Of a DNA stretch of 64,000 nt, positions 1 through 8,112 are shown in pieces. The position numbers and the translations under genes were made by a program. Position 1 is the first letter of the stretch. Every line of letters starts with the position of its first letter. The notes under the pieces are model-generated. The model had not been told where the DNA came from, made no database searches, and saw only the letters and a program-made list of their open reading frames with translations. This stretch comes from Paenibacillus sp. FSL K6-3182 (lineage in GTDB: Bacteria > Bacillota > Bacilli > Paenibacillales > Paenibacillaceae), in the NCBI RefSeq assembly GCF_037976325.1, contig NZ_CP150265.1:572001-636000 (forward strand). Direction: 5' to 3'.

Positions 1-541
1 AGATATTATTCTACTTTAAGTCCTTGAGATGATAGTTGTGGGAAAAAAGTAAGAATGAAATCGCACTTGGAAAACAACAGATCTTATTTAAGGTAGTCGT
101 GAGCATACGCTCCAACTATAGGATGTACAGATGCTTAGTAAATTATATTTATATATATTCTTTAACTCCTTACTTCTGATCTATTGCTCTCTAAGTTATA
201 GTGAGGATAATAATACTTCTTTTTTTTTTTGTTTAACGGAATAAATGTAAACAATGAATGAAATGGATAGGCGTAGAAATAATGAGAGTATACTCTTTTT
301 GTCAGTATTATTACAGGATTTAGATGATTGATTTACTCTATGAAATCAAAGGAAGATAAGATGAGTTCATAGAGGCTGGATTTAACTACCTAGAATTCCT
401 TGGCACATCATTACAGGAGTTTCTTACCTATATCGGAAAAATATATTAAATAATGTTATTTGTTTGAATACTAAGTGAATAACTCTACACTTCCAAAAAA
501 CTTTGTTACCATACCATTAAACAAAACAACCGCATAACCCA
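1..541. other. AT-rich region without a recognisable gene
   Basis: No open frame with a plausible ribosome binding site is visible on either strand in this AT-rich stretch. It contains a run of T near 220-232 and ends where the c-di-GMP riboswitch begins. The promoter of the riboswitch transcript should lie in its last 100 bases, but I could not pick a convincing -35/-10 pair. Confidence 0.5.
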
Positions 542-632
542 CACGATAAAGGCAAAACCATTGAAAAGTGGTGACGCAAAGCTAAAGGGGCTTATCTTTT
601 AAAAGACTGCCAGCCAGCTACCGAATATCGTG
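542..632 (+). promoter_or_regulatory. c-di-GMP-I (GEMM-I) riboswitch
   Basis: The leader has the GEMM-I core in order. The closing stem P1 is CACGATA (542-548) with TATCGTG (626-632). Between them lie an AAGGCAAAACCATTGAAAAG segment with a GAAA-type tetraloop region, the conserved GTGACGCAAAGCT joining segment, a variable hairpin, and the CTGCCAGCCAGCTACCGA receptor strand. GEMM-I RNAs bind cyclic di-GMP. Directly after P1 comes CCTCCC (633-638), which is complementary to the GGAGG at 659-663 in front of the ORF at 672. A translational switch is therefore likely: ligand-dependent folding decides whether the anti-Shine-Dalgarno pairs. The aptamer is clear; the direction of switching is inference. 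Confidence 0.88.
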
Positions 633-671
633 CCTCCCGTCGTGGTTTATGTGAAAATGGAGGTTATTATT

Positions 672-824
672 ATGTTCATGCGCGCAAACGTTGTACGTGA
701 ATGGCATCAGCTCTGTATGGGATTCAATGAATTGCTGTGGGAAGATTGCTTAGATGAGAAAAAGCGCATGGAGATTTATTTGAGGATTGTTTATCACAAA
801 AATAAACTAGCAGCTGTCTCATGA
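672..824 (+). CDS. small protein (50 aa) under the c-di-GMP riboswitch
   Basis: This short ORF starts at the first ATG behind GGAGG (659-663, spacing 8), which pairs with CCTCCC at the 3' edge of the riboswitch. The peptide has several Trp and Cys residues in its N-terminal half (REWHQL, LLWEDC) and a basic helical C-terminus. It has no signal peptide or membrane segment, and I do not recognise a family. It lacks the SQELD-type signature of Spo0E proteins. A Rho-independent terminator follows 48 bases after the stop. It may be a real small protein or only a translated leader that reports the riboswitch state. Confidence 0.45.
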   Translation: MFMRANVVREWHQLCMGFNELLWEDCLDEKKRMEIYLRIVYHKNKLAAVS

Positions 825-871
825 ACTAGCACGAAGGGCGTCGTTAATAGATCTGAAAACGCTATATCCGC

Positions 872-911
872 AAGCTGACGCCCCGTCACTATGAAGCGTC
901 AGCTTTTTTAT
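872..911 (+). terminator. Rho-independent terminator
   Basis: AAGCTGACGC (872-881) pairs with GCGTCAGCTT, followed by TTTTTA and more T/A. It ends the riboswitch/small-ORF transcript. An ATG at 891 falls inside this hairpin, so it is not a credible start for the next gene. Confidence 0.8.
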
Positions 912-980
912 TTTAAAAATCTAAGAAGGAGATTCATATGCAATCATTGCTTCTTTAGTGGATCATATGAAACCAAAACA

Positions 981-1715
981 ATGAAAAAAACGAACAAAAC
1001 ACTAATGATTATCGCAGGTGCTCTCGTTGTTATCGGTATTGTCATTTATGGAAGCATGAGTCTCTATTCGAAGTTAAATCAGGTAGATGAACTGAATGGG
1101 CGTATTGAAGAAGCTGCAGATAGTAATACAGGACAAGAGTCGCCGAATATTACGGAGCAGCCAGATGAACAACCTTCTAATCAGACAGATCAGACTTCAG
1201 AACCTGATGCTACTCCATCACAAGAGCCTGATCTAGTTCCAACGACGCAGCCAGATGAAGTCCTTAAACCTAGTCCGAGCGCAACTTTGCCGCCAGATGA
1301 AGCGTCTAATATTGTAGACAAGGGACAAAAGCCGGATAAGGGATCTACAAACTCCGAAAATAAGTCCCAGAAGAAAAAAGAGATTGATGCATCGGTTACA
1401 GCAAAGCTGGAAAAGCTGAAATCTTCGTGTCAAGCAACCAGCAATAGCTTGGTTAAGCAGATTGCGAAAGAGCTTAGCGGGGATGAAGAAGCCACACTTG
1501 CTACTATTCAAAGTAAATACCTGAATAAGGTATTTTCTGCGGAAGCCGATTGTGATGCCAGGTTTAATCAATTAATAAGCAATGCCAAGAGCGAGTATAA
1601 AGCAGCCGATCTAGGTGAGCAAAGCTTTCCGGATTGGAGCGCGCAATACGAGAGTGCGAAGGCTGGTGCTAGAGCCAATGCGCTTGCAGTAATTGCAAAC
1701 TCGCTAAACAAGTAA
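981..1715 (+). CDS. membrane-anchored surface protein with two-Cys C-terminal domain
   Basis: The 244-residue protein has a short basic N-terminus, one transmembrane segment (about residues 8-28), a Pro/Glu/Gln/Thr-rich disordered linker (about 45-130) and a helical C-terminal domain (about 136-244) with only two cysteines, Cys150 and Cys191. The same domain layout ends the next protein (Cys238, Cys272), so the two are likely paralogous modules on a shared stalk-like design. I chose ATG 981 because the upstream in-frame ATG (891) lies in a terminator. A strong AAGGAGA (926-932) instead precedes a six-codon ORF at 938. A five-codon ORF at 967 ends in an ATGA overlap with the start at 981, which suggests coupled translation. 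Function unknown; an extracytoplasmic location is inferred. Confidence 0.65.
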   Translation: MKKTNKTLMIIAGALVVIGIVIYGSMSLYSKLNQVDELNGRIEEAADSNTGQESPNITEQPDEQPSNQTDQTSEPDATPSQEPDLVPTTQPDEVLKPSPSATLPPDEASNIVDKGQKPDKGSTNSENKSQKKKEIDASVTAKLEKLKSSCQATSNSLVKQIAKELSGDEEATLATIQSKYLNKVFSAEADCDARFNQLISNAKSEYKAADLGEQSFPDWSAQYESAKAGARANALAVIANSLNK

Positions 1716-1739
1716 GCTTTACTATTCTGAGGAGGCTCT

Positions 1740-2699
1740 ATGAAAAAGTCACGTATTCTATCTATTTTTCTGGTTGTAATGATGTTGTCATCCATACTTG
1801 CAACCGCTGCATCCGCAGCAACCGAAACAATTAAGACAAAGACACAGCCCATTAAGCTGCAATTTGATGGACAAGCGCTTAAACTGCCCGATGGACAATA
1901 CTCATTTATTCATCAAGGAAGTACATACGTACCGATTCGTTATATTTCTTACGCATTGCTAAAAACAGTGAATTGGGATGGGGCTAAAGCGACGATCTCC
2001 GAGCCAACAGAGAAAGAACTTGCAGCGCTGAAGAAGCAATTGCAGAGTGCTGCTACGGGCAGCCAGAAGCCACAAACGAGTGTTACGATTGCGATACAGC
2101 CAGTGAAAGCAACTCTTGTATTCAATGGAAAAACAAAAGCGTTGCCAGCTGGTCAATCCCTCTATGCCTATAAAGGCTCGATCTATGTGCCCATTCGTTT
2201 CTTGTCAGAATCAGTAGGCACGCAGATTAGCTACGATCCGGTGACGAAAACAGTTAGCGGTGAGTCAGCAGCATACCGAGCTGAGCAAGGCGGCGGTGGA
2301 GTCGTTCTTCCAGGCACGGGTGGCGGAACTGGAGGCTCTGGTGGTACAGGCGGTACGGGTAATACCGGCGGTGGTGGCGTACCAGTTAAACCGACGTATG
2401 AGCAAATTACGGCAGAAGCAGAGAGCAAGCTTAATGCGCTGAAAGAAAGCTGTAAGGTAACTCTTATGGATATTGGATTGCAGTATGTAGCGACAACGGA
2501 TAAGACGGTTCAAGCCCAGCTTAAAGCTAAGGGACTTCAAGAAGTAGACAATTGCTCTGCAAAATTTGAAGTTATCATGACAGATACGAAAGCTAAGCTG
2601 ACGACGAATGGGTATAGCACAGACGTTCTTGCTTCCTACAGAGAAGCCTTTAACAAAGAGCTTGAAGCAGGAAGAGCTATTGCAGAAGGTTTGATGTAG
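1740..2699 (+). CDS. secreted protein with copper-amine-oxidase-N-like domains and two-Cys C-terminal domain
   Basis: The 319-residue protein starts 25 bases after the previous stop behind GAGGAGG. A signal peptide (residues 1 to about 27, cleavage near ASA/AT) is followed by two tandem copies of the domain called copper amine oxidase N-terminal. They are marked by STYVPIRYISYAL (61-73) and SIYVPIRFLSESVG (147-160), each followed by a W/Y-D beta-strand. Next come a Gly-rich linker (184-213) and a helical domain with Cys238 and Cys272 resembling the end of the preceding protein. In Bacillales these domains are common stalk modules of cell-surface proteins and do not imply copper catalysis. The two genes likely form an operon. 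Confidence 0.72.
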   Translation: MKKSRILSIFLVVMMLSSILATAASAATETIKTKTQPIKLQFDGQALKLPDGQYSFIHQGSTYVPIRYISYALLKTVNWDGAKATISEPTEKELAALKKQLQSAATGSQKPQTSVTIAIQPVKATLVFNGKTKALPAGQSLYAYKGSIYVPIRFLSESVGTQISYDPVTKTVSGESAAYRAEQGGGGVVLPGTGGGTGGSGGTGGTGNTGGGGVPVKPTYEQITAEAESKLNALKESCKVTLMDIGLQYVATTDKTVQAQLKAKGLQEVDNCSAKFEVIMTDTKAKLTTNGYSTDVLASYREAFNKELEAGRAIAEGLM

Positions 2700-2747
2700 C
2701 ATTACTTCTATACGGATATAGTTTTAATTAGCCTAAAAGAACAGAAA

Positions 2748-2794
2748 AGAGGCAGTAGTGAAGTCTAATTGACTTCTCTACTGCCTCTTTAGTT
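2748..2794. terminator. bidirectional terminator between convergent genes
   Basis: GAGGCAGTAG-T-GAAGTC and GACTTC-T-CTACTGCCTC form a long near-perfect stem around a TAATT loop, with T-rich flanks on both strands. It sits between the plus-strand surface-protein pair and the end of the minus-strand SLH gene. Confidence 0.85.
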
Positions 2795-2798
2795 TGTG

Positions 2799-5700
2799 TT
2801 ATTGACCCGTGTAAATGCGGTAGATAAGTGCTGCCGCTTCCGCTTTGGTCGTGGTTTGGTTCGGCTTATAAGTACCGTCTTGGTAGCCTGTTACTAGCTT
2901 CTGCTGCTTAAGAAGTGCAACGCCATCTTTTGCCCAGCTGGCAATAGATGAGCTGTCCTTGAAGCCTTTAAGCTGTTCAGTGCTTGCGCTAGTTAGTTTC
3001 TTGCTGTTGAAAGTTGTAAGTGCTCTGGATAAGAGTGTAGCAATTTCTTGACGTGTAATTTCTGCTTTTGGTTCAAAAGCAGTTGCCGATTTACCTTGAA
3101 TTAGGCCTTGTTCGTAAGCCACAGCGATTTCATCGTAATACTCGCTATCCTTAGCTACGTCTTTGAATGGGAGGCTCAGGCCGGTTCCATCAAGACCGTA
3201 AGAGCGAACGAGCCATGCAGCGAATTGCTCGCGTGTTACTTTTTTGCTTGGACTAAATGTAGTCGTTTGATCAAGTACACCTTTGTTAAGAAGGCTATTT
3301 ACAGCTGTCGCTGCCCAGTGTGTTGTTGCGATATCCGTGAACGTTTGGCCAGCCTTCATAACTGTGTATTTACTGAAATGTCCACGATTTACGTTAACGG
3401 TTTTTGTAATCGGATCATAAAGACCGCCTACAGGCTCCCAAGTTAACGTTTTTTCATTCAACAAGTAAACGGTAAGGTTAGCTAGATCCGCTTCCGAGTA
3501 TTTAGTCGTATCAATATTGGATACATCAAATGATACTGGAATTGGTTTGTTGAATGCTTCTACCTTCTTGCCATCTACCGATGCATTAAACTCCATAACA
3601 GGTATGTTTGCTACTTGCTTGGCTGAAGTTGGAGCAGTTACGGTTAAATTATGCACGACTTCTGCTGCTAGTGAGATCGTTTGGCCGCTAGCTACGTTTC
3701 CGAATGTTTCTGGTTCAACAGTGAAGCCGACGTTGCCCATTGAGAGCTTAAGTCCAGCAAGACCGCTATCCTTCACAGCTTGGTAAATCTCAGAAGGCAG
3801 ATCAGCAGCGAGTTTAGTGACGTTCTCGCTTTGTTTTGGAATATTAATGGTTAAAACTGGGTTGATGCTCGTTGCTTTGTCTGCTCCGACTGCACCTGTA
3901 AGGTCTCTCATCGTTTCATCCAAAGCTTTTTTTGTTGTTTCTAGCTGTTGTCCGATTTTCTTCGCATCAAGCGATGTCGTAAGCGCATTGCCATCTACTT
4001 TGACATCCTTGTTGTCCAGAGTGACGGTTGCAGCTTTTTCTACTGCTTTTTTACTAAGTGAAACAAGCGAATCTTTAAGTGCATCGATCTGTGCTGCATC
4101 TATGTTACCTAGGTTTTTCAGAACAGAAGCAGTGTCCTTGATGATAGCTTTAGCTAGTTCGATCGCTTTCGGACCATTCTCAACTTGTTCAAAAGCATAT
4201 TTAGTATTGTTAACCATCTCTGTAATAGTTGCCGCTACTTTAGCTTTCTCACTAGCTGTTTGCATAGATTCAAGCAGTTTAGATGCCGAAGCAAGGGTTG
4301 CTGATACATTCTGAACAGACTTTTCAGCTTCTTTGCTATCCTTAACATCCTTGACTGAGTTAACAAGACCGTTAATGAGATCCGCTGCTTTGTCAGCTTT
4401 GTCTTTATCGGACTTGCTGTTCTCTAGCAGATCTTGTAAACCTTTATCTACATTTATTGGTGTTGGAGACGGTGTTGGGATAACTCCTGGTCCAGTTCCC
4501 GGTCCAGGTCCAGTGTCTGGAGTCGGTGTTGGTTTCGTTTCCGGTTCTGTAACTTCTTCACCAACAGTGCTCACTTTAATTTTTTTATCTAAGGTGAAGG
4601 TTCTACCTTCTAGTGTAACGGATGCGGTTACCGTATATTCGCCGTCCTCTTCAATATAAATCCATTCAGGAAGGTTTCTAGAATCTGAGTTGTCAAAAAT
4701 AACTATTCCTCTGCTATTTTTAACAACAATTTTTGATTTCTCTGGTAAAATATCCTTTGAACCTAAGCTCGAGCCATTATTAAATATAATGAATTCAGGA
4801 ATACTGTACCGTTGAATCTCATCACCTTTATCATTAACCAATCCTATTTTTAGAAATCTTTGGTTGTCGGTGACCGTTAACTTACCTGTACTGTCTAGCC
4901 CGAATATATCAATTCCTTTAAGAGTAGATGTTGTAATTTCCGTTTTGGAACCAGCTTTCAGCTCTTCCTTTTTAAGATGCACTTCATATTGATATTGCTT
5001 TGAGCCGTCAAAGCCGTTTATAGTGATATTGACGTTGCCGGGTGTCAAATTAATTGTGTTATTGTTAATGCTGGAGTATGCATAGCTTCTCAGCTTGCTT
5101 TGTTTTTCTGTAATATAGTCAACATATTCAATGGTAGCATCTCCAAGGACTTTTACTTGAGCAAGCGTGCTTGAGTCGTATGGAACGTCAAGAGTATTCA
5201 CATCTTGATCAAACACAACATTTTCTAAATAAATGATGTTGCCTTCGTAGGTTCTTGCTACTACGTTATAAGTACTCTTTGTTGCATAGAAACGGTTCTG
5301 TCCTTCCTGGTTATTGTCGATAACAGAAGGAATATATGAGACACCAGGAATTTCCTTACGTGCGATGATCACTTCGTCCATTTGCTTAGTTAGATTTACA
5401 GTAGATACCTGTTGCATAGGAATCCTTGCATCAAGTACAACATTAAAGTCTTTGCCTGGTTCGGTCTTCACGGAGCCGAGCATATAATAACCAAATGGTG
5501 AGCCACTATTGTTGCTATGCATGTTCACTCGGCGGACAAAATCCAAGCTTACAACAGACGGAGCGGAAACGATCATATAGCTGACTGTTTCATTTTCAAA
5601 TAGATAATCCTGTTGCTGGTAAACGCTGTCGCCAGTCTGAATACTTGCAAATACGTGAGCGTTCTTCATAGGTACTCCACCAGCTACATTAATCTTGTCG

Positions 5701-7961
5701 CTTGTTTCAGGCTTATCTAGCCCAGAAACACGTATGATTGCTTGATTTTTAGGATCTATGGCCATTAGATCAACTGTTTTATCTAAATAACCAGTCTTGC
5801 TAAACGTTAGTTCATTATGTGAACCTAAATAAAGGTTTGATAAGACTATGAGACCATTGGGATCTGACTTACTTGAATGCTCTTCACCATATAGAAACAG
5901 TGAAACACCTTCAACAGGTGTGCCTACCTCGCCTGATTTGTGTTCGCGTACAGTAAAGGACAACTTTTCTACTTCTTGAGTTGTGATATAAGGCTTGTTG
6001 ACCATATCTACAAGTTCGCCGTTCTGGTCGCGAATTTCCACACTAAACTCGTGCTTTGGCATTACAGTAATCGTATTGCTGCTAAGCTCATTCCATGTTG
6101 ATTGATTACTTCTTTGCATAATTTTTATCGAATAGTTTCCTGTTTCTGTTGGAAGAAACTCGGTTTTATAGAGTCTAGTTAGTTTTCCGCCTTGCAGTTC
6201 GTGAGACCAATTCAGATAATTATATTCAAGATATGTTTTATCATCTTTTAAGATTATTGTCTTGATTTCACTGTATGGGTCAACGATATGACCATTCTCG
6301 TCCTTTAAGTATGCAATGAGTTTGAAAGTTTCACCTAGAATAAGATCAGTACGATCTTCTAAAACTCCTCTCTTTTCTATGCCAGCATTTACTTTTGCGG
6401 CAATGCTTTTACCGGATTTGAACGAATAAATATTATCCGTCGGTGTAAAGTAGGAATCAAGAATAACCTCGTCATTATTACTGTTAATCCCAGCGTTTAG
6501 CTTGTAAATTTGTTTATTCTTCTCTACATATAGCTGATTGTTGCTCGCTAAATTAAAGGTTTTCTCTTGAAAATTGTATTTGTTGTTTAAATAGGCAATT
6601 CGAAGAGAAACTTTGTCATCAGCGGTTTTATGCTCAGCCGCGATATTAATTGCAGAGAAAGCTTCTTTTTGCAGTTGATCTGAAAACGTATGAGTAGCTT
6701 GATCTGTGTCTAAAACATTATTTACAACTGCTTTATCACCGTTAGGAAGATTAAGGACAGCAATAAATTGATAGGCTTTTCCCTTGGCTACATATATTGA
6801 ATCTATATTAGAGAGAGATTGTGAGTAATATCGATTAAGTTGTTTGAACCCGCTATTATTCACGAGGCTCAACGATTCTATTGCTACCGGCTGATTGTCC
6901 CAGCTATAAGCAAAAGATTGTTTGCTGTAATCAGCAGCATTGAGGATGATTATTTTGCGTTGCTCCTCTGAAGCAGTAATGAGCTCGTCGCTGCTTAAGC
7001 TGTACAAATAGGCATCATTATTGGAATTGGACTGAACGTGGGCCTGGAAATTTCCGAATTTTCCATTTGTTAAATAAACGGAAACGCCTTGAACTTGAAA
7101 CTGTACTATATTACCACCTTGGCTATCATTAAATAATCCGTACACGTAGTTTTCTTGAAGAAGCTTACTATTCTTATCCAAGAAACGAAGCTCGGCTACT
7201 TTGTAGTTCGGATAGCGATTATCTAGCACGTCTTGAAGATAGACGGTACCAACTGTGTAGGAATCTTTATTTTGATCGACCTGTAAGAAGAGTACTGGGT
7301 TGAAATAATTTGGTTGGATAATTGAGGATCCGATTAAAGGGAACTGCCCCTCACCATTCGTTGTATGGGTAGCATGGTTAAGGATGCTAACTTGCTTCCC
7401 GGCAACCGGCTTACCATATTCGTCAAGCAGCGTTACCATTACTTTATCGTCATCCGAACGAATTGTGTCATTGATGGCAATAGTGGATTTGGTATCGCCT
7501 TTTGGCGTGCGCTCAATCTTGAAGCTGTAGCTCGAAGGTAAAATGTTTACGGTTTGCTCCCATGCAAGCGGCTTTACATTACTGTGGAAAGCGGCTTTTA
7601 GTGTATAGGATGCGCCAGGCTTCAGACTGGAAAATTCCAGTCCAGAGAAGGGGATGGAATACGTCGACCCAGAAACCGTAACCTCATTCTCCTGGATTTG
7701 TTTTGTGATAGCACTACCGACTTTCTTATCCTCGGCATCGATCAACGTAAACTCGATGGATTTTCCGCCCATCATTGCTCCGAAATCTTCTTTCTCAACA
7801 TCGATTGTACTATTTAGTACGACATTTTTGGTGCCGTCCTGCTGTGTAGTCGTCGAGATGATTTCTACAGAGCTTGCTGCCATAACGGTAAAAGCATTAC
7901 CCAAAGCAAGCAGCATTGTCATCAGCAGCAGAAAGCCGCTTTTGAACATCTTGTTTTGCAT
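2799..7961 (-). CDS. giant S-layer-homology surface protein (1720 aa)
   Basis: A signal peptide (residues 1 to about 28, ending VMAAS) is followed by about 1100 residues of beta-rich modules. One segment near residue 690-730 looks like a carboxypeptidase-regulatory-like fold (GVSLFLYGEE, YLDKTVDLMA). A Pro/Thr/Gly spacer (about 1135-1170) leads into an Ala/Lys/Asp-rich helical, probably coiled-coil, region (about 1170-1290) and then another beta domain. Three SLH repeats occupy the last 180 residues (starting FTDIATTHWA, FKDVAKDSEY and FKDSSSIASW). SLH repeats bind pyruvylated secondary cell-wall polymer, so the protein should be anchored at the cell surface with its N-terminal modules exposed. 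The gene has an AAGGGGAGA ribosome binding site and is divergent from the SARP-fusion regulator. An adhesin or matrix role is inference. Confidence 0.85.
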   Translation of the reverse strand: MQNKMFKSGFLLLMTMLLALGNAFTVMAASSVEIISTTTQQDGTKNVVLNSTIDVEKEDFGAMMGGKSIEFTLIDAEDKKVGSAITKQIQENEVTVSGSTYSIPFSGLEFSSLKPGASYTLKAAFHSNVKPLAWEQTVNILPSSYSFKIERTPKGDTKSTIAINDTIRSDDDKVMVTLLDEYGKPVAGKQVSILNHATHTTNGEGQFPLIGSSIIQPNYFNPVLFLQVDQNKDSYTVGTVYLQDVLDNRYPNYKVAELRFLDKNSKLLQENYVYGLFNDSQGGNIVQFQVQGVSVYLTNGKFGNFQAHVQSNSNNDAYLYSLSSDELITASEEQRKIIILNAADYSKQSFAYSWDNQPVAIESLSLVNNSGFKQLNRYYSQSLSNIDSIYVAKGKAYQFIAVLNLPNGDKAVVNNVLDTDQATHTFSDQLQKEAFSAINIAAEHKTADDKVSLRIAYLNNKYNFQEKTFNLASNNQLYVEKNKQIYKLNAGINSNNDEVILDSYFTPTDNIYSFKSGKSIAAKVNAGIEKRGVLEDRTDLILGETFKLIAYLKDENGHIVDPYSEIKTIILKDDKTYLEYNYLNWSHELQGGKLTRLYKTEFLPTETGNYSIKIMQRSNQSTWNELSSNTITVMPKHEFSVEIRDQNGELVDMVNKPYITTQEVEKLSFTVREHKSGEVGTPVEGVSLFLYGEEHSSKSDPNGLIVLSNLYLGSHNELTFSKTGYLDKTVDLMAIDPKNQAIIRVSGLDKPETSDKINVAGGVPMKNAHVFASIQTGDSVYQQQDYLFENETVSYMIVSAPSVVSLDFVRRVNMHSNNSGSPFGYYMLGSVKTEPGKDFNVVLDARIPMQQVSTVNLTKQMDEVIIARKEIPGVSYIPSVIDNNQEGQNRFYATKSTYNVVARTYEGNIIYLENVVFDQDVNTLDVPYDSSTLAQVKVLGDATIEYVDYITEKQSKLRSYAYSSINNNTINLTPGNVNITINGFDGSKQYQYEVHLKKEELKAGSKTEITTSTLKGIDIFGLDSTGKLTVTDNQRFLKIGLVNDKGDEIQRYSIPEFIIFNNGSSLGSKDILPEKSKIVVKNSRGIVIFDNSDSRNLPEWIYIEEDGEYTVTASVTLEGRTFTLDKKIKVSTVGEEVTEPETKPTPTPDTGPGPGTGPGVIPTPSPTPINVDKGLQDLLENSKSDKDKADKAADLINGLVNSVKDVKDSKEAEKSVQNVSATLASASKLLESMQTASEKAKVAATITEMVNNTKYAFEQVENGPKAIELAKAIIKDTASVLKNLGNIDAAQIDALKDSLVSLSKKAVEKAATVTLDNKDVKVDGNALTTSLDAKKIGQQLETTKKALDETMRDLTGAVGADKATSINPVLTINIPKQSENVTKLAADLPSEIYQAVKDSGLAGLKLSMGNVGFTVEPETFGNVASGQTISLAAEVVHNLTVTAPTSAKQVANIPVMEFNASVDGKKVEAFNKPIPVSFDVSNIDTTKYSEADLANLTVYLLNEKTLTWEPVGGLYDPITKTVNVNRGHFSKYTVMKAGQTFTDIATTHWAATAVNSLLNKGVLDQTTTFSPSKKVTREQFAAWLVRSYGLDGTGLSLPFKDVAKDSEYYDEIAVAYEQGLIQGKSATAFEPKAEITRQEIATLLSRALTTFNSKKLTSASTEQLKGFKDSSSIASWAKDGVALLKQQKLVTGYQDGTYKPNQTTTKAEAAALIYRIYTGQ

Positions 7962-8051
7962 GTTTTTTGTCTCCCCTTACAAGAATTTGTTGTAAAATGT
8001 AAAAAAATGACTCATTTCACTAGCAAAGCCACTACCATAGTACTAAAATTT

Positions 8052-8084
8052 GCATTACACTAGCATTACAGACTAACCTAAAAT
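8052..8084 (+). promoter_or_regulatory. direct repeats at 11-bp period before a -10-like box (candidate SARP operator)
   Basis: GCATTACA occurs at 8052-8059 and again at 8063-8070, exactly 11 bp apart. After 8 bp (8071-8078) comes TAAAAT (8079-8084), a plausible -10. SARP-family activators are known to bind heptamer direct repeats with 11-bp period placed about 8 bp upstream of the -10. The gene that follows at 8113 encodes a SARP-type domain, so autoregulation is likely. The site also lies upstream of the divergent SLH gene. The repeats are seen directly; binding is inference. Confidence 0.5.
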
Positions 8085-8112
8085 CATACAGTAGTGGTAA
8101 TGTAGGGGGACT

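Noticed and set aside
891..980. Upstream extension of the first surface gene to ATG 891
   Set aside because: This start lies inside a Rho-independent terminator and the extension breaks the membrane-anchor N-terminus.
3108..4659. Several open frames on the plus strand inside the SLH protein gene
   Set aside because: They lie antisense to a clearly coding 1720-residue frame, lack ribosome binding sites and show no family motifs.
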